Below are positions 1 to 6,591 of a stretch of 15,538 nt of DNA, piece by piece (position 1 is the first letter of the stretch; each line of letters begins with the position of its first letter). The stretch comes from Candidatus Krumholzibacteriia bacterium (GTDB lineage: Bacteria > Krumholzibacteriota > Krumholzibacteriia > Krumholzibacteriales > Krumholzibacteriaceae). The position numbers and the translations under genes are program-made. The DNA lies in the NCBI GenBank assembly GCA_026387805.1, contig JAPLKY010000404.1:1-15538 (forward strand), written 5' to 3'. The notes beneath the pieces are model-generated. The model was given only the letters and a program-made list of their open reading frames with translations. It ran no database searches and had not been told where the DNA came from.

Positions 1-1563
1 GATCTCCTCGGGCTTGTAGAAGCGGCTCGCCTCGTATCGTGCGAGATCGACGCCGGGCACCGACGCGGGCACCTCGTACCCCCACGTTTCGTCCTTCCGC
101 CATTCCACGCGTGAGCGCGCGATCTCGCGGATGAACGCCGCGGAATCCTGTATACGGATCTTCTGCCCGCCGAATCCCCCCGTATTGAGCAGGAAGCACT
201 GGACCCTCGGGTTCTTCCTGATGATCCGGTAGAAGAGGTTCCCTTCCTCCCCCTCCGAGCCCACGATGAACGGGTTTGTCCCGACCTCGCGTACCGACTG
301 CCCGGCCTTCGTCGGATCGGCCGCCGATGTGATGATCGATTCGCCGAGCATGAAGTACGCCGCCGCCTGCTCCGCATTGAGCCGCGCGGCCGGCGGCACG
401 ATCGTGTCGCGCCGCGTGATGAAGAATATGAGATCGACGTGGTCGAGATCGATCCGGTCGTCGGTGAAATCGAGCTCGCGCCTCACGACGATGCCGCGCC
501 CGTTGAGGCACTTCCCCTTCGATCCGAACGGATGGTCGTAGCGGAAGAAATCGACGTCGAGCGTCTTTGGATCGGTGTACACGTTTTCGAGAATCGCCGA
601 GGCGCTGATCGCCCCGGCATAGAGAAGCGGCTGCCCCTCGGGCTCGAGCCCTTCCGTCTTGATATAGGCGTTGTCCTCGGTGCCGAATGCCGCGCCATCC
701 TCCGTCATGACGAAGAAATCGTCCTGCCGGATAATGACCGTCTCCTTCTTCTCGGGATCGAGCCAGAAATGGTGAACCGACAGCGTCGTCTTCCCCGTGC
801 CGCTGAGTCCGAAGAACAGGGCGCCCTTATCCTCGAGCTTCCCGGTTTTCGCGTCGAGGGCGCGGATCACCTTGCCCCCGGCGTGGACGCCGAGCCCGCC
901 CCCCGTGCTTTCCTTGAGCCTGGTCTTCTCGAGGTACATCGCCATGCGGAGATGCCCCTTCTTGATCTCGCCGAAATAATCGGTACCGAGAACGAAAGTC
1001 ACGCGATTCACCGCGTCGCAGAGGATCGTGCGCGGCGGCAGCTCGAGCTTCTTCGCCACCTCTCCCCATTCGGGAACCATGATGAGCGTCTGGCCGGGAT
1101 CCTTCTCCTCCTCGTTCACCGGGAGATTGAATATGAGCTTGTCCCACATGACGAGGAGCCGCGCGTATTTGCCGGTCACGATCGTGCGGCAATGATGCGC
1201 ATGAACGGGATTGAGCCCCATTTGCTTATCCATGACGAGGAGCTGGACGCCGGAGGTCTCGAGGTAGTTCGCCGCGGCCTCGATGATCCTCTTCTGCCGC
1301 TCGTCGGGAACGGCGAAGAACACCTCCGTCACCGCCGCGGAGCGGTTCGTGACCTTCGAGACGAACGACGGGTTGCGGTATTTGGTGAGAACGTCCGGCG
1401 TGCCGCGCGAATCGATCGTCGTGAAATCCTTGAGCGCGAGATTCTTGATAACCTCGCGGCTCCTCGTGAGACGGCTTCCGTCGATCGCGGCCTTCATAAC
1501 CCTCGCCGCGATATCCCCCGTGAGCGTTGCAGCCGAACCGCCCTTCGCCTCTTCATTCGCCAT
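1..1563 (-). CDS. pckA: Phosphoenolpyruvate carboxykinase (ATP), C-terminus cut off by window edge
   Basis: Catalyses the ATP-dependent interconversion of oxaloacetate and phosphoenolpyruvate in the cytoplasm (gluconeogenesis/anaplerosis). I translated the minus strand: 521 in-frame codons run from the ATG at 1563 to the window edge without a stop. The Walker A motif GLSGTGKTTLS starts at about residue 252, close to its place in the E. coli enzyme. Later motifs fit the ATP-dependent family: ILENV, VPPAARLNAEQ and FLLNTGGFGG followed by KIRIQDS. The family is usually about 530-540 residues, so perhaps 20-50 residues are missing off the window. The kinase-2 region is unusual: QDDFFV (Asp at about 281-282) instead of the typical GDDEHGW, and the N-terminal GRSPKDK-type motif is not evident, so this is a divergent subgroup. 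The start is supported by an AAGGGA ribosome site 5 bases upstream. Family assignment is secure; kinetics and nucleotide preference are inferred. Confidence 0.93.
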   Translation of the reverse strand, partial: MANEEAKGGSAATLTGDIAARVMKAAIDGSRLTRSREVIKNLALKDFTTIDSRGTPDVLTKYRNPSFVSKVTNRSAAVTEVFFAVPDERQKRIIEAAANYLETSGVQLLVMDKQMGLNPVHAHHCRTIVTGKYARLLVMWDKLIFNLPVNEEEKDPGQTLIMVPEWGEVAKKLELPPRTILCDAVNRVTFVLGTDYFGEIKKGHLRMAMYLEKTRLKESTGGGLGVHAGGKVIRALDAKTGKLEDKGALFFGLSGTGKTTLSVHHFWLDPEKKETVIIRQDDFFVMTEDGAAFGTEDNAYIKTEGLEPEGQPLLYAGAISASAILENVYTDPKTLDVDFFRYDHPFGSKGKCLNGRGIVVRRELDFTDDRIDLDHVDLIFFITRRDTIVPPAARLNAEQAAAYFMLGESIITSAADPTKAGQSVREVGTNPFIVGSEGEEGNLFYRIIRKNPRVQCFLLNTGGFGGQKIRIQDSAAFIREIARSRVEWRKDETWGYEVPASVPGVDLARYEASRFYKPEEI

Positions 1564-1671
1564 AATAATCCCTTTTCCCCCTTCGAATTACCGATGCAGA
1601 GCTATACGTTGTCCAACACCATCAATATTCATGCCGAAATACGATATTCCGTAACCGAAGAACTATGGAAA

Positions 1672-1700
1672 AATCTACTGCTTTTGGGGGACTTTGTCAA
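1672..1700 (-). promoter_or_regulatory. Candidate sigma70-type promoter for pckA
   Basis: On the minus strand there is a consensus -35 TTGACA (1695-1700), a 17-base spacer and a -10 TAGATT (1672-1677, 4 of 6 matches). Transcription would start near 1665, giving a leader of about 100 bases before the carboxykinase ATG. No experimental support; assigned by match and spacing only. Confidence 0.5.
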
Positions 1701-1749
1701 AAGAGGAGAATGGCCCAGAAGAAGGGCCCGTAAAAGAATGACCCCGCCC

Positions 1750-1778
1750 TTGAAATTAATGCATTTTATTGATAGAAT
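1750..1778 (+). promoter_or_regulatory. Candidate sigma70-type promoter for the first secreted paralog
   Basis: TTGAAA (1750-1755), exactly 17 bases, then TAGAAT (1773-1778); each hexamer has 5 of 6 consensus matches. It lies in an AT-rich patch of otherwise GC-rich DNA and would start transcription near 1785, about 50 bases before the ATG at 1837. Confidence 0.55.
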
Positions 1779-1836
1779 AGTACTAAAGGGGCTCTGCAAT
1801 TATCGCGATTCCATCATGCCGAAGGAGGGGATGAGC

Positions 1837-2409
1837 ATGAAACGACTGCTTTCGCTATCCGTCTTTCTTGCACTCCTATCGATCGCCGTGAACGCTACGG
1901 GCACGGCGACCCTGGGGCTGTACTTCGGTTATGTTCCCGGTCAGATGCACTACTCACCGCAGAGTTTTGAAATGTTCAAGATGTACGTGTATCTCCACAA
2001 TGCCGATGCGTTTGTGACCGGCGTTGAATACCGCGTTGTCCAGGGCAGCTTCTATCCCATACTGGACTACACCCTGCCGGAAGGTGCGTTGACGCTTGGA
2101 ACCCCCGGGGAAGGTGTTGCCATCGTCTTCTGGCCGCCGTTGGATGGCTACGCGGGATATAACCTCATCTGTGCGTATACCTGTGTCGCATTGGCTGGAT
2201 GTTACGACGCCGGCGGGCTGGTGTGGGATTATCCGATCAGAATAGGACCTCATCTCGAGAGCGGCGAGCTGCGGGGAACGTATTACCCCAACAACGATTT
2301 CTTCCCCATTGCCGGGCTGACATCTATCCTGTGCCAAGCGTCGATGTGTGGCATGTGCATCGGGACCGAAAAGACGAGCTGGGGCTCGATCAAGAGCCTT
2401 TACCGATAA
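1837..2409 (+). CDS. Secreted protein of unknown function, paralog of the 4667-5230 gene
   Basis: I do not recognise the family. The 190-residue product starts with a signal peptide (KR then a hydrophobic stretch, residues 2-18). A compact body of aromatic and glycine-rich segments includes FWPPLDGY (about 99-105), YPNN (150-153) and GLTSILC (160-166). It ends in TSWGSIKSLYR. Six cysteines (112, 116, 122, 166, 171, 174) suggest disulfides in an exported protein; the CGMC pair at 171-174 is absent from the paralog. The ATG at 1837 was chosen over 1816 and 1831 because the GGAGG at 1824-1828 is 8 bases before it and it opens the signal peptide. Codon third positions are less G/C-biased than in neighbouring genes. 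It converges on the M56 peptidase gene. The very long overlapping frame that includes this gene upstream is antisense to pckA and not real. Confidence 0.85.
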   Translation: MKRLLSLSVFLALLSIAVNATGTATLGLYFGYVPGQMHYSPQSFEMFKMYVYLHNADAFVTGVEYRVVQGSFYPILDYTLPEGALTLGTPGEGVAIVFWPPLDGYAGYNLICAYTCVALAGCYDAGGLVWDYPIRIGPHLESGELRGTYYPNNDFFPIAGLTSILCQASMCGMCIGTEKTSWGSIKSLYR

Positions 2410-2437
2410 TCCGATTTCACGAAATGGAGAGAGCGGC

Positions 2438-2462
2438 GGGGGCGCGCGGATGGCGCGCCCCC
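2438..2462. terminator. GC-rich hairpin between convergent genes, no U-tract
   Basis: A perfect 10-base-pair stem, GGGGGCGCGC against GCGCGCCCCC, closes a 5-base loop (2448-2452). It sits between the stop of the secreted protein (2409) and the stop of the M56 gene (2470). No T-run follows on either strand, so it is not a classical intrinsic terminator. It could be a U-less terminator or an mRNA 3'-end stabiliser. Confidence 0.45.
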
Positions 2463-2469
2463 ATCGAGA

Positions 2470-3882
2470 CTACTGCAGCTTGAAGTGAATCGGTATCTTG
2501 ACTTCGACGGTATCGGCCGTTCCGCCCGTGCTCAGCACCTTGAAGGTCCACTGTTTCGCGGCGTCGATCGCGCTCTTTTCGAATATCGCGGCGACGCGTT
2601 TCCCTGCATCGGGGTCGATCTTGCCGATCGGCTCTCCCTGATCGGTATAGATCTTTATCGAATCTGCCATGGCCGACATCACGAGCCCCTTTTCGTCGAT
2701 CTTGACCAGAAGGATCAGATTCGACGTATAGCCGTCCTTCCGGAGCTCCGGGGGATATGCGGGCGCCACCATATGTTCGACTTCCACCTTCGCCGTGACC
2801 TGCTTCCGGGCGGGCTCCTGCCGGGCCGTTTCTTTTTTCGCGGTGTCCTTCTTCTGGTCGGGTCCCGCCTGCATCGGCACCGGATAGAACGTCGCCGCGG
2901 CGACGAGAAGCGCCGCAAGAACGATGAGCACTCGATGCTGGAGACGCATCGCATACCTCCTTGGGTTCAGTGTCGCTAGTCGATCGAGACGCCTGCGCAG
3001 GAGCGAGCTCCCCGCGATCGCCGCCGCCGTGGCGAAAGCCGGCGACGCGAGGCCGAGCTTGAGCGTCCGGGCAAGGGCCCGCGAATAGGCATCCGCGCTG
3101 ATGCCCGAATGCACGACGCTCTCGTCGCAGGCAAACTCGGCGGTCGCCCGCAGCCGGTGAAGAACCGGATAGATCAGGGGGTAAAAGAAGAAGAGCGAGA
3201 GGCCCACGCGTCCGGCGACTGCTCTCAGCGGATCGCGGCGCCGTCGGTGGGTATTCTCGTGAAGCAGAATCGCGCGGAGCTCCACTTCAGGAAGCTCGTT
3301 CACGAGGTACTCGGGCATGACGATCCGCGGCCGGAAGAGCCCGGTGACGGTCGGCATGACGAATCTGCCGCTCACGAGCACGCTTTCGCCGGGAACCTCC
3401 GCTTCGCCGATTATGCGCTCGAGCCGTTCCTTCCCGCGCGCTCCGCACGAAGCGAGCGGCACGCCGCCGTGACGCCGCGCGCGGACGACGTCAACGACGG
3501 TGCGCGCCAGGAAATAGAGCGCAAATGCGGCCCAGCACGTCGTCGCGGCGACCACGACGTACGAAACGATCGAGCCGACCACCGGCGCGCCCGCCTCGGG
3601 CATCGGAAAGAGAACGGCGACCACGGGCTCGATGGTCGGAATCGCCGCCCGCCCGCCGGGCGCCGAAGCTCCCGACGCCGCGCCGTACAGAGAGTTGGCA
3701 ATGCCTCCGAAGAGGGAAAGGGGCATGAAGATCTTCGCGAGAGCGACGCTCCAGAGCGCATGACTCGCGCGCGAGGGAGCGCGGTGCAGCGTCCCCTCGA
3801 TGATGAAGACGAGGGCGAGGACGACGGTCGTTTGCCAGAGGTGCGCCATCATCCCCTGCCAGAAACCGTACAGCGCATTCAT
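2470..3882 (-). CDS. M56-family (BlaR1-like) membrane metallopeptidase with TonB-like C-terminal domain
   Basis: 470 residues. Hydrophobic segments at about 15-30, 42-60, 101-126 and 225-241 surround a zinc-protease motif HENTH (208-212), with a downstream ACDE (251-254) that probably supplies the third ligand; this is the M56/BlaR1 peptidase layout. A further membrane segment (about 317-334) leads to a charged Lys/Ala/Glu linker (about 342-366) and a TonB C-terminal-like domain (about 370-470), beginning APAYPPELRK and containing AAKQWTFK. The penicillin-binding sensor domain of BlaR1 is absent. In known BlaR/BlaI systems the peptidase relieves repression by BlaI; here the TonB-like part would lie in the periplasm and may sense or transmit an envelope signal (inference). 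It is translationally coupled to the repressor: its ATG overlaps the upstream TGA by 4 bases (ATGA). Confidence 0.88.
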   Translation of the reverse strand: MNALYGFWQGMMAHLWQTTVVLALVFIIEGTLHRAPSRASHALWSVALAKIFMPLSLFGGIANSLYGAASGASAPGGRAAIPTIEPVVAVLFPMPEAGAPVVGSIVSYVVVAATTCWAAFALYFLARTVVDVVRARRHGGVPLASCGARGKERLERIIGEAEVPGESVLVSGRFVMPTVTGLFRPRIVMPEYLVNELPEVELRAILLHENTHRRRRDPLRAVAGRVGLSLFFFYPLIYPVLHRLRATAEFACDESVVHSGISADAYSRALARTLKLGLASPAFATAAAIAGSSLLRRRLDRLATLNPRRYAMRLQHRVLIVLAALLVAAATFYPVPMQAGPDQKKDTAKKETARQEPARKQVTAKVEVEHMVAPAYPPELRKDGYTSNLILLVKIDEKGLVMSAMADSIKIYTDQGEPIGKIDPDAGKRVAAIFEKSAIDAAKQWTFKVLSTGGTADTVEVKIPIHFKLQ

Positions 3883-4295
3883 GAGCCCTTCCTCCCTTCC
3901 GTCGTTCCCGGCCCCTTCGGGCCGCGGCGCTCCTCCTCGAGCTCCTCCTCGATCGCGCGCAGATCCTCCACGGAGAGCTCCTTCATATCGGCAAGGTGCG
4001 AGACGAGCTCGGGCGCCGCGCCGTCGAAGAGGCTGTCGAGCAGGCGCCTGATCTCCTTGCGGATGATGTCGGACGCCGAGACTTCCGGTCTATACACCCA
4101 CGCCTTGCCTTCGAGCCGGACGCGCCGAACGGCCCCCTTCTCCTCGAGCCGCTCGAATATCTTGCGCACGGTCGAGTAGCTCGGCGCCTTCGGCAGATCG
4201 CCGTGCACCTCGCGCACGGTCCCCTCCTCGCGGCTCCAGAGCTTTCTCAGGCACTGGAGCTCGAATCGCGACAGATCGGGCAATGTTCGTTTCAT
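3879..4295 (-). CDS. BlaI/MecI/CopY-family transcriptional repressor
   Basis: 138 residues, the usual length of the family. The N-terminal winged helix covers about residues 8-70: LSRFELQCLRKLW, the recognition-helix segment SYSTVRKIFERLEEKG (39-54) and the wing around GKAWVYRP (63-70). The remainder is a helical dimerisation region, ending in an acidic coiled segment rich in Glu and a Gly/Lys tail. Proteins of this family bind paired inverted repeats as dimers and are inactivated by cleavage when the partner membrane peptidase is triggered. The start is supported by GGAGG at 4300-4304. The gene is first in a two-gene operon and overlaps the M56 gene by 4 bases. Two operator-like palindromes in its own promoter argue for autoregulation. 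Confidence 0.92.
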   Translation of the reverse strand: MKRTLPDLSRFELQCLRKLWSREEGTVREVHGDLPKAPSYSTVRKIFERLEEKGAVRRVRLEGKAWVYRPEVSASDIIRKEIRRLLDSLFDGAAPELVSHLADMKELSVEDLRAIEEELEEERRGPKGPGTTEGRKGS

Positions 4296-4355
4296 GGCTC
4301 CTCCACAAGGTCCTGCTTCCCGTCCGGTCCCCCCTCACACACCGCCCCGCGGCCT

Positions 4356-4369
4356 GCTACGCTTGTCGC
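4356..4369. promoter_or_regulatory. Second, imperfect BlaI-type operator
   Basis: GCTACGCTTGTCGC matches the perfect palindrome at 4379-4392 in 12 of 14 positions and lies exactly 23 bases away, about two helical turns. It falls just downstream of the proposed -10 box of the repressor promoter, where binding would block initiation. Confidence 0.5.
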
Positions 4370-4371
4370 AC

Positions 4372-4402
4372 TTAATATGCGACACTTGTCGCGGTCAGTC
4401 AA
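4372..4402 (-). promoter_or_regulatory. Promoter of the blaI-like/M56 operon, overlapped by operators
   Basis: On the minus strand: TTGACT (4397-4402), a 19-base spacer, then TATTAA (4372-4377). The spacer is slightly long, but the perfect operator palindrome fills it, a common arrangement for repressor-controlled promoters. Transcription would start near 4365 and leave a leader of about 70 bases. Confidence 0.5.
4379..4392. promoter_or_regulatory. Perfect BlaI-type operator palindrome
   Basis: GCGACA-CT-TGTCGC: 6-base arms with a 2-base centre. The ACA-NN-TGT core is the arrangement known for operators of the BlaI/MecI/CopY family. It sits between the -35 and -10 elements of the repressor's own promoter. 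An overlapping larger inverted repeat, TGTCGCA-N7-TGCGACA (4364-4384), arises from one arm of each operator. Confidence 0.65.
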
Positions 4403-4447
4403 GGGGAATAATCGCTCGCGGCGCCCCGGCTGCGCCTCAGTTCTTCC

Positions 4448-4476
4448 TTGACCTTTCGGCCGATCCGTGCTACCAT
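4448..4476 (+). promoter_or_regulatory. Candidate promoter for the second secreted paralog
   Basis: TTGACC (4448-4453), a 17-base spacer and TACCAT (4471-4476). Transcription would start near 4483, leaving an untranslated leader of about 180 bases before the ATG at 4667. The stretch from 4296 to 4666 between the repressor start and this gene holds only these regulatory elements; I see no gene in it. Confidence 0.45.
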
Positions 4477-4666
4477 TCTGCCGGAAAGTGGCTCAATAAC
4501 CACCACAATTGTTCTGCAATCTGCGCTGCACCCGCGGTTTTTCTTTGCTCGTTCGCGCCGGCAATCCGTTCGATGCGAGGAGGTGAAGAAACATTCGAAG
4601 CCGAAGGATACTTCGATAAATCCGCCGATCCAGGGAAGTAATTCTCAGACAATGGAGGGGACTCGC

Positions 4667-5230
4667 ATGAAACGGCTGCTATTGACGCTCCTTATCGTGC
4701 TTTTTGCGTCGACCTCGCTCGCAGGGGCGACGTTGGGCCTCTATTTCGATCTCTGGCCGGGCAAGATGGCCTACGCCCCACCGGAGCCGATGCCCAGCTT
4801 TTTTGACGTCTACCTGTATCTCCACGCTTCCAACTACTATGTGACGGCGCTCGAGTATCAATTAACGACGCCTAACGAACCCGCGCACACGTTATTCATA
4901 ATCAACACGGTCACCCCAGCGGAGCAGGCCGTCGTTACGCTCGGCTCTCCGTGGGAGGGACATTCGCTCGCTTTCTGGCCACCTCTCGATGGGTATACTC
5001 CCGGCTACAACATGATCTGCAAATACACATGCATGACCTTGACGCCGTGCCTTGCAGGCCTCGTGGACTATCCCATAGTCGTCGGTCCGCATCCGGGGAG
5101 CGGCCAACTTTGGGGAACCTTTTACCCCAATAACGAAACGTTCCCCATTATCGGGCTGACCTCGATCCTGTGCCCGTATTATATCGGCGTACAGAATACG
5201 AGCTGGGGCGCGATCAAGAGCCTGTATTGA
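4667..5230 (+). CDS. Secreted protein of unknown function, paralog of the 1837-2409 gene
   Basis: 187 residues, family unrecognised. It opens with a signal peptide (MKRLLLTLLIVLFASTSLAG). It aligns along its whole length with the product of 1837-2409: shared ATLGLYF (21-27), FWPPLDGY (103-110), YPNN (153-156), GLTSILC (163-169) and the tail TSWGAIKSLY (178-187). By eye about half the aligned residues are identical, and the 3' ends are also very similar in DNA. Four cysteines (118, 122, 128, 169) are common to both proteins. The ATG at 4667 follows GGAGGGG (4654-4660) at a good distance and begins the signal peptide. Codon use is less G/C-ended than in the operon downstream. Its twin lies across the repressor/peptidase unit, so this looks like a duplication around, or an insertion of, that unit. 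Confidence 0.85.
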   Translation: MKRLLLTLLIVLFASTSLAGATLGLYFDLWPGKMAYAPPEPMPSFFDVYLYLHASNYYVTALEYQLTTPNEPAHTLFIINTVTPAEQAVVTLGSPWEGHSLAFWPPLDGYTPGYNMICKYTCMTLTPCLAGLVDYPIVVGPHPGSGQLWGTFYPNNETFPIIGLTSILCPYYIGVQNTSWGAIKSLY

Positions 5231-5247
5231 TGATTCCGGCCAAGGTG

Positions 5248-5278
5248 GAGGGTCTTTCCCCCCCGGGGAAAGACCCTC
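5248..5278. terminator. 14-base-pair hairpin downstream of the second secreted paralog
   Basis: A perfect 14-base-pair stem (5248-5261 with 5265-5278) closes a CCC loop, 17 bases after the stop codon. What follows is TCCTCATAAT, not a T-run. It is probably a 3'-end or terminator element of a U-poor type; the other secreted paralog has a comparable hairpin in the same position. Confidence 0.5.
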
Positions 5279-5426
5279 TCCTCATAATAGTGCGCCTCTA
5301 GTGCGTTCAGCTGTGCCTTTTTCCTTGCACTCCATTGGAAATTATGGAACACTTCTGACCGCGTATTTTCTTCAAAGCGCCCTATGATAACATCTCGCCC
5401 GCACCTTTAGATCGAGAGGTGAACGT

Positions 5427-6578
5427 ATGGTCAAGCGAGTCGCAATCGTCGGCATCGGGACCACGGGTTTCAGGCCCATCACTCCCGATGTCTCCTACCG
5501 GGAGCTCATCTTCGAGGCAGCCCGGAAGGCTTACACGGACGCCGGGATCGAGCCGAGCGAGGTCGACGGCTTCATCGCGGCCGCCGAGGACTTCATCGAA
5601 GGCTACAGCATCTGCGACGAGTACTGCCCCGATCAGATCGGCGCCGTCCTGAAGCCGACGCACACGATCGCCGGAGATTTCATCCAGGCGCTCGCCGCGG
5701 GCTACATGATGATCATGACCGGCGCGTTCAAGACGGTCACGGTCGAATCCCACAGCAAGGCCTCGAATATCAAGAACGTGGACGAGGTGCTCGGCTTCGC
5801 GTTCGATCCGGTCTACAACCGGCCGCTCCGCGAGACGCCGCACGCGATCGCGGGGCTCGAGATGACGCGCTACATGTTCGAGACGTGCACCTCTTCCGAG
5901 CAGTGCGCGAAGGTGGTCGTGAAGAACAAGGGGAACGCAATGCGGAATCCCTATGCCGCTTTCGGCGCGGACATCAGCGAGAAGGACGTCATGAACTCCG
6001 AGCCGATCTCCCTCCCGCTCCACCGCCTCGACATCGCCCCTCACGCGGACGGCGCGGTCGTTGCGGTTCTCGCCGACGGCGACACGGCGCTCGCGCTCAC
6101 CGACGCCCCCATATGGATCGAGGGGCTCGGCTGGTGCACCGATACCCCGACCCTCGAGATGCGCGACTGGGGCGAAGCGGCCTACGCGCGCATCGCCGCC
6201 GAGATGGCGTACAAGATGGCCGGGATAGCCGATCCCGTGGGCATGATCGACTTCGCGGAGATCTGCGACGAATATTCGTTCAAGGAGCTCCAGCACATGG
6301 AAGCGTTGAAGCTCTGCCGGCCGGGCGAAGCGGCGCATCTCCTCGAGAGCGGCGCGACGAGCTTCACCGGAAGGCTTCCGATCAACGTCTCGGGGGGCGC
6401 GCTCGGCGTCGGGCATCTCTTCGAAGCCTCCGGCGCGCACAAGATCCTCGAGCTCGTCGAGCAGCTCCGCGGCCACGCCGGCGCTCGGCAGATCCCCGAC
6501 GTGAACATCGGCCTCGCGCAGGTCTGGCGCGGCGTTCCGACCGCGACGGGAGCGGTCGCCATTCTTTCGAACATGTAG
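5427..6578 (+). CDS. Thiolase-fold protein 1, nucleophilic cysteine replaced
   Basis: 383 residues, full length for the SCP2/archaeal-type thiolase family: VAIVGIG at 5-11, LDIAPHADGA at 201-210, INVSGGALGVGH at 319-330 and the end strand GAVAILS. Ordinary thiolases use a Cys near residue 85, a His in GHP and a C-terminal Cys. Aligning on AAGYMMIMTG (91-100), the nucleophile position falls at about Ala82 (HTIAGDF). His330 in GVGHLFEASG is kept. The usual His of the EVHD motif is Cys280 (EICDEYS). Claisen chemistry through an acyl-enzyme therefore looks unlikely; an aldolase-type acyl-CoA lyase, as in Ltp2, or a structural partner role fits better (inference). GAGGTG precedes the ATG at a normal distance. 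A TATGAT at 5383-5388 may be the operon's -10, with no good -35. It is the first gene of four. Confidence 0.9.
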   Translation: MVKRVAIVGIGTTGFRPITPDVSYRELIFEAARKAYTDAGIEPSEVDGFIAAAEDFIEGYSICDEYCPDQIGAVLKPTHTIAGDFIQALAAGYMMIMTGAFKTVTVESHSKASNIKNVDEVLGFAFDPVYNRPLRETPHAIAGLEMTRYMFETCTSSEQCAKVVVKNKGNAMRNPYAAFGADISEKDVMNSEPISLPLHRLDIAPHADGAVVAVLADGDTALALTDAPIWIEGLGWCTDTPTLEMRDWGEAAYARIAAEMAYKMAGIADPVGMIDFAEICDEYSFKELQHMEALKLCRPGEAAHLLESGATSFTGRLPINVSGGALGVGHLFEASGAHKILELVEQLRGHAGARQIPDVNIGLAQVWRGVPTATGAVAILSNM

Positions 6579-6591
6579 GAGGTCTTCTGCA

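Noticed and set aside
1703..1733. A 7-codon frame (MAQKKGP) after a GAGGAG, as a possible leader peptide
   Set aside because: Only one base separates the purine run from the ATG, and the frame lies upstream of the predicted plus-strand promoter, so it is unlikely to be transcribed or translated.
439..2409. A 656-codon open frame ending with the first secreted protein
   Set aside because: Its first two thirds run antisense to pckA and have Glu/Arg/Leu-rich shadow composition. The real gene begins at 1837, where a ribosome site and signal peptide appear.
4573..4641. A 22-codon frame in the leader of the second secreted paralog
   Set aside because: No ribosome site in front of its ATG and no counterpart in the leader of the other paralog.
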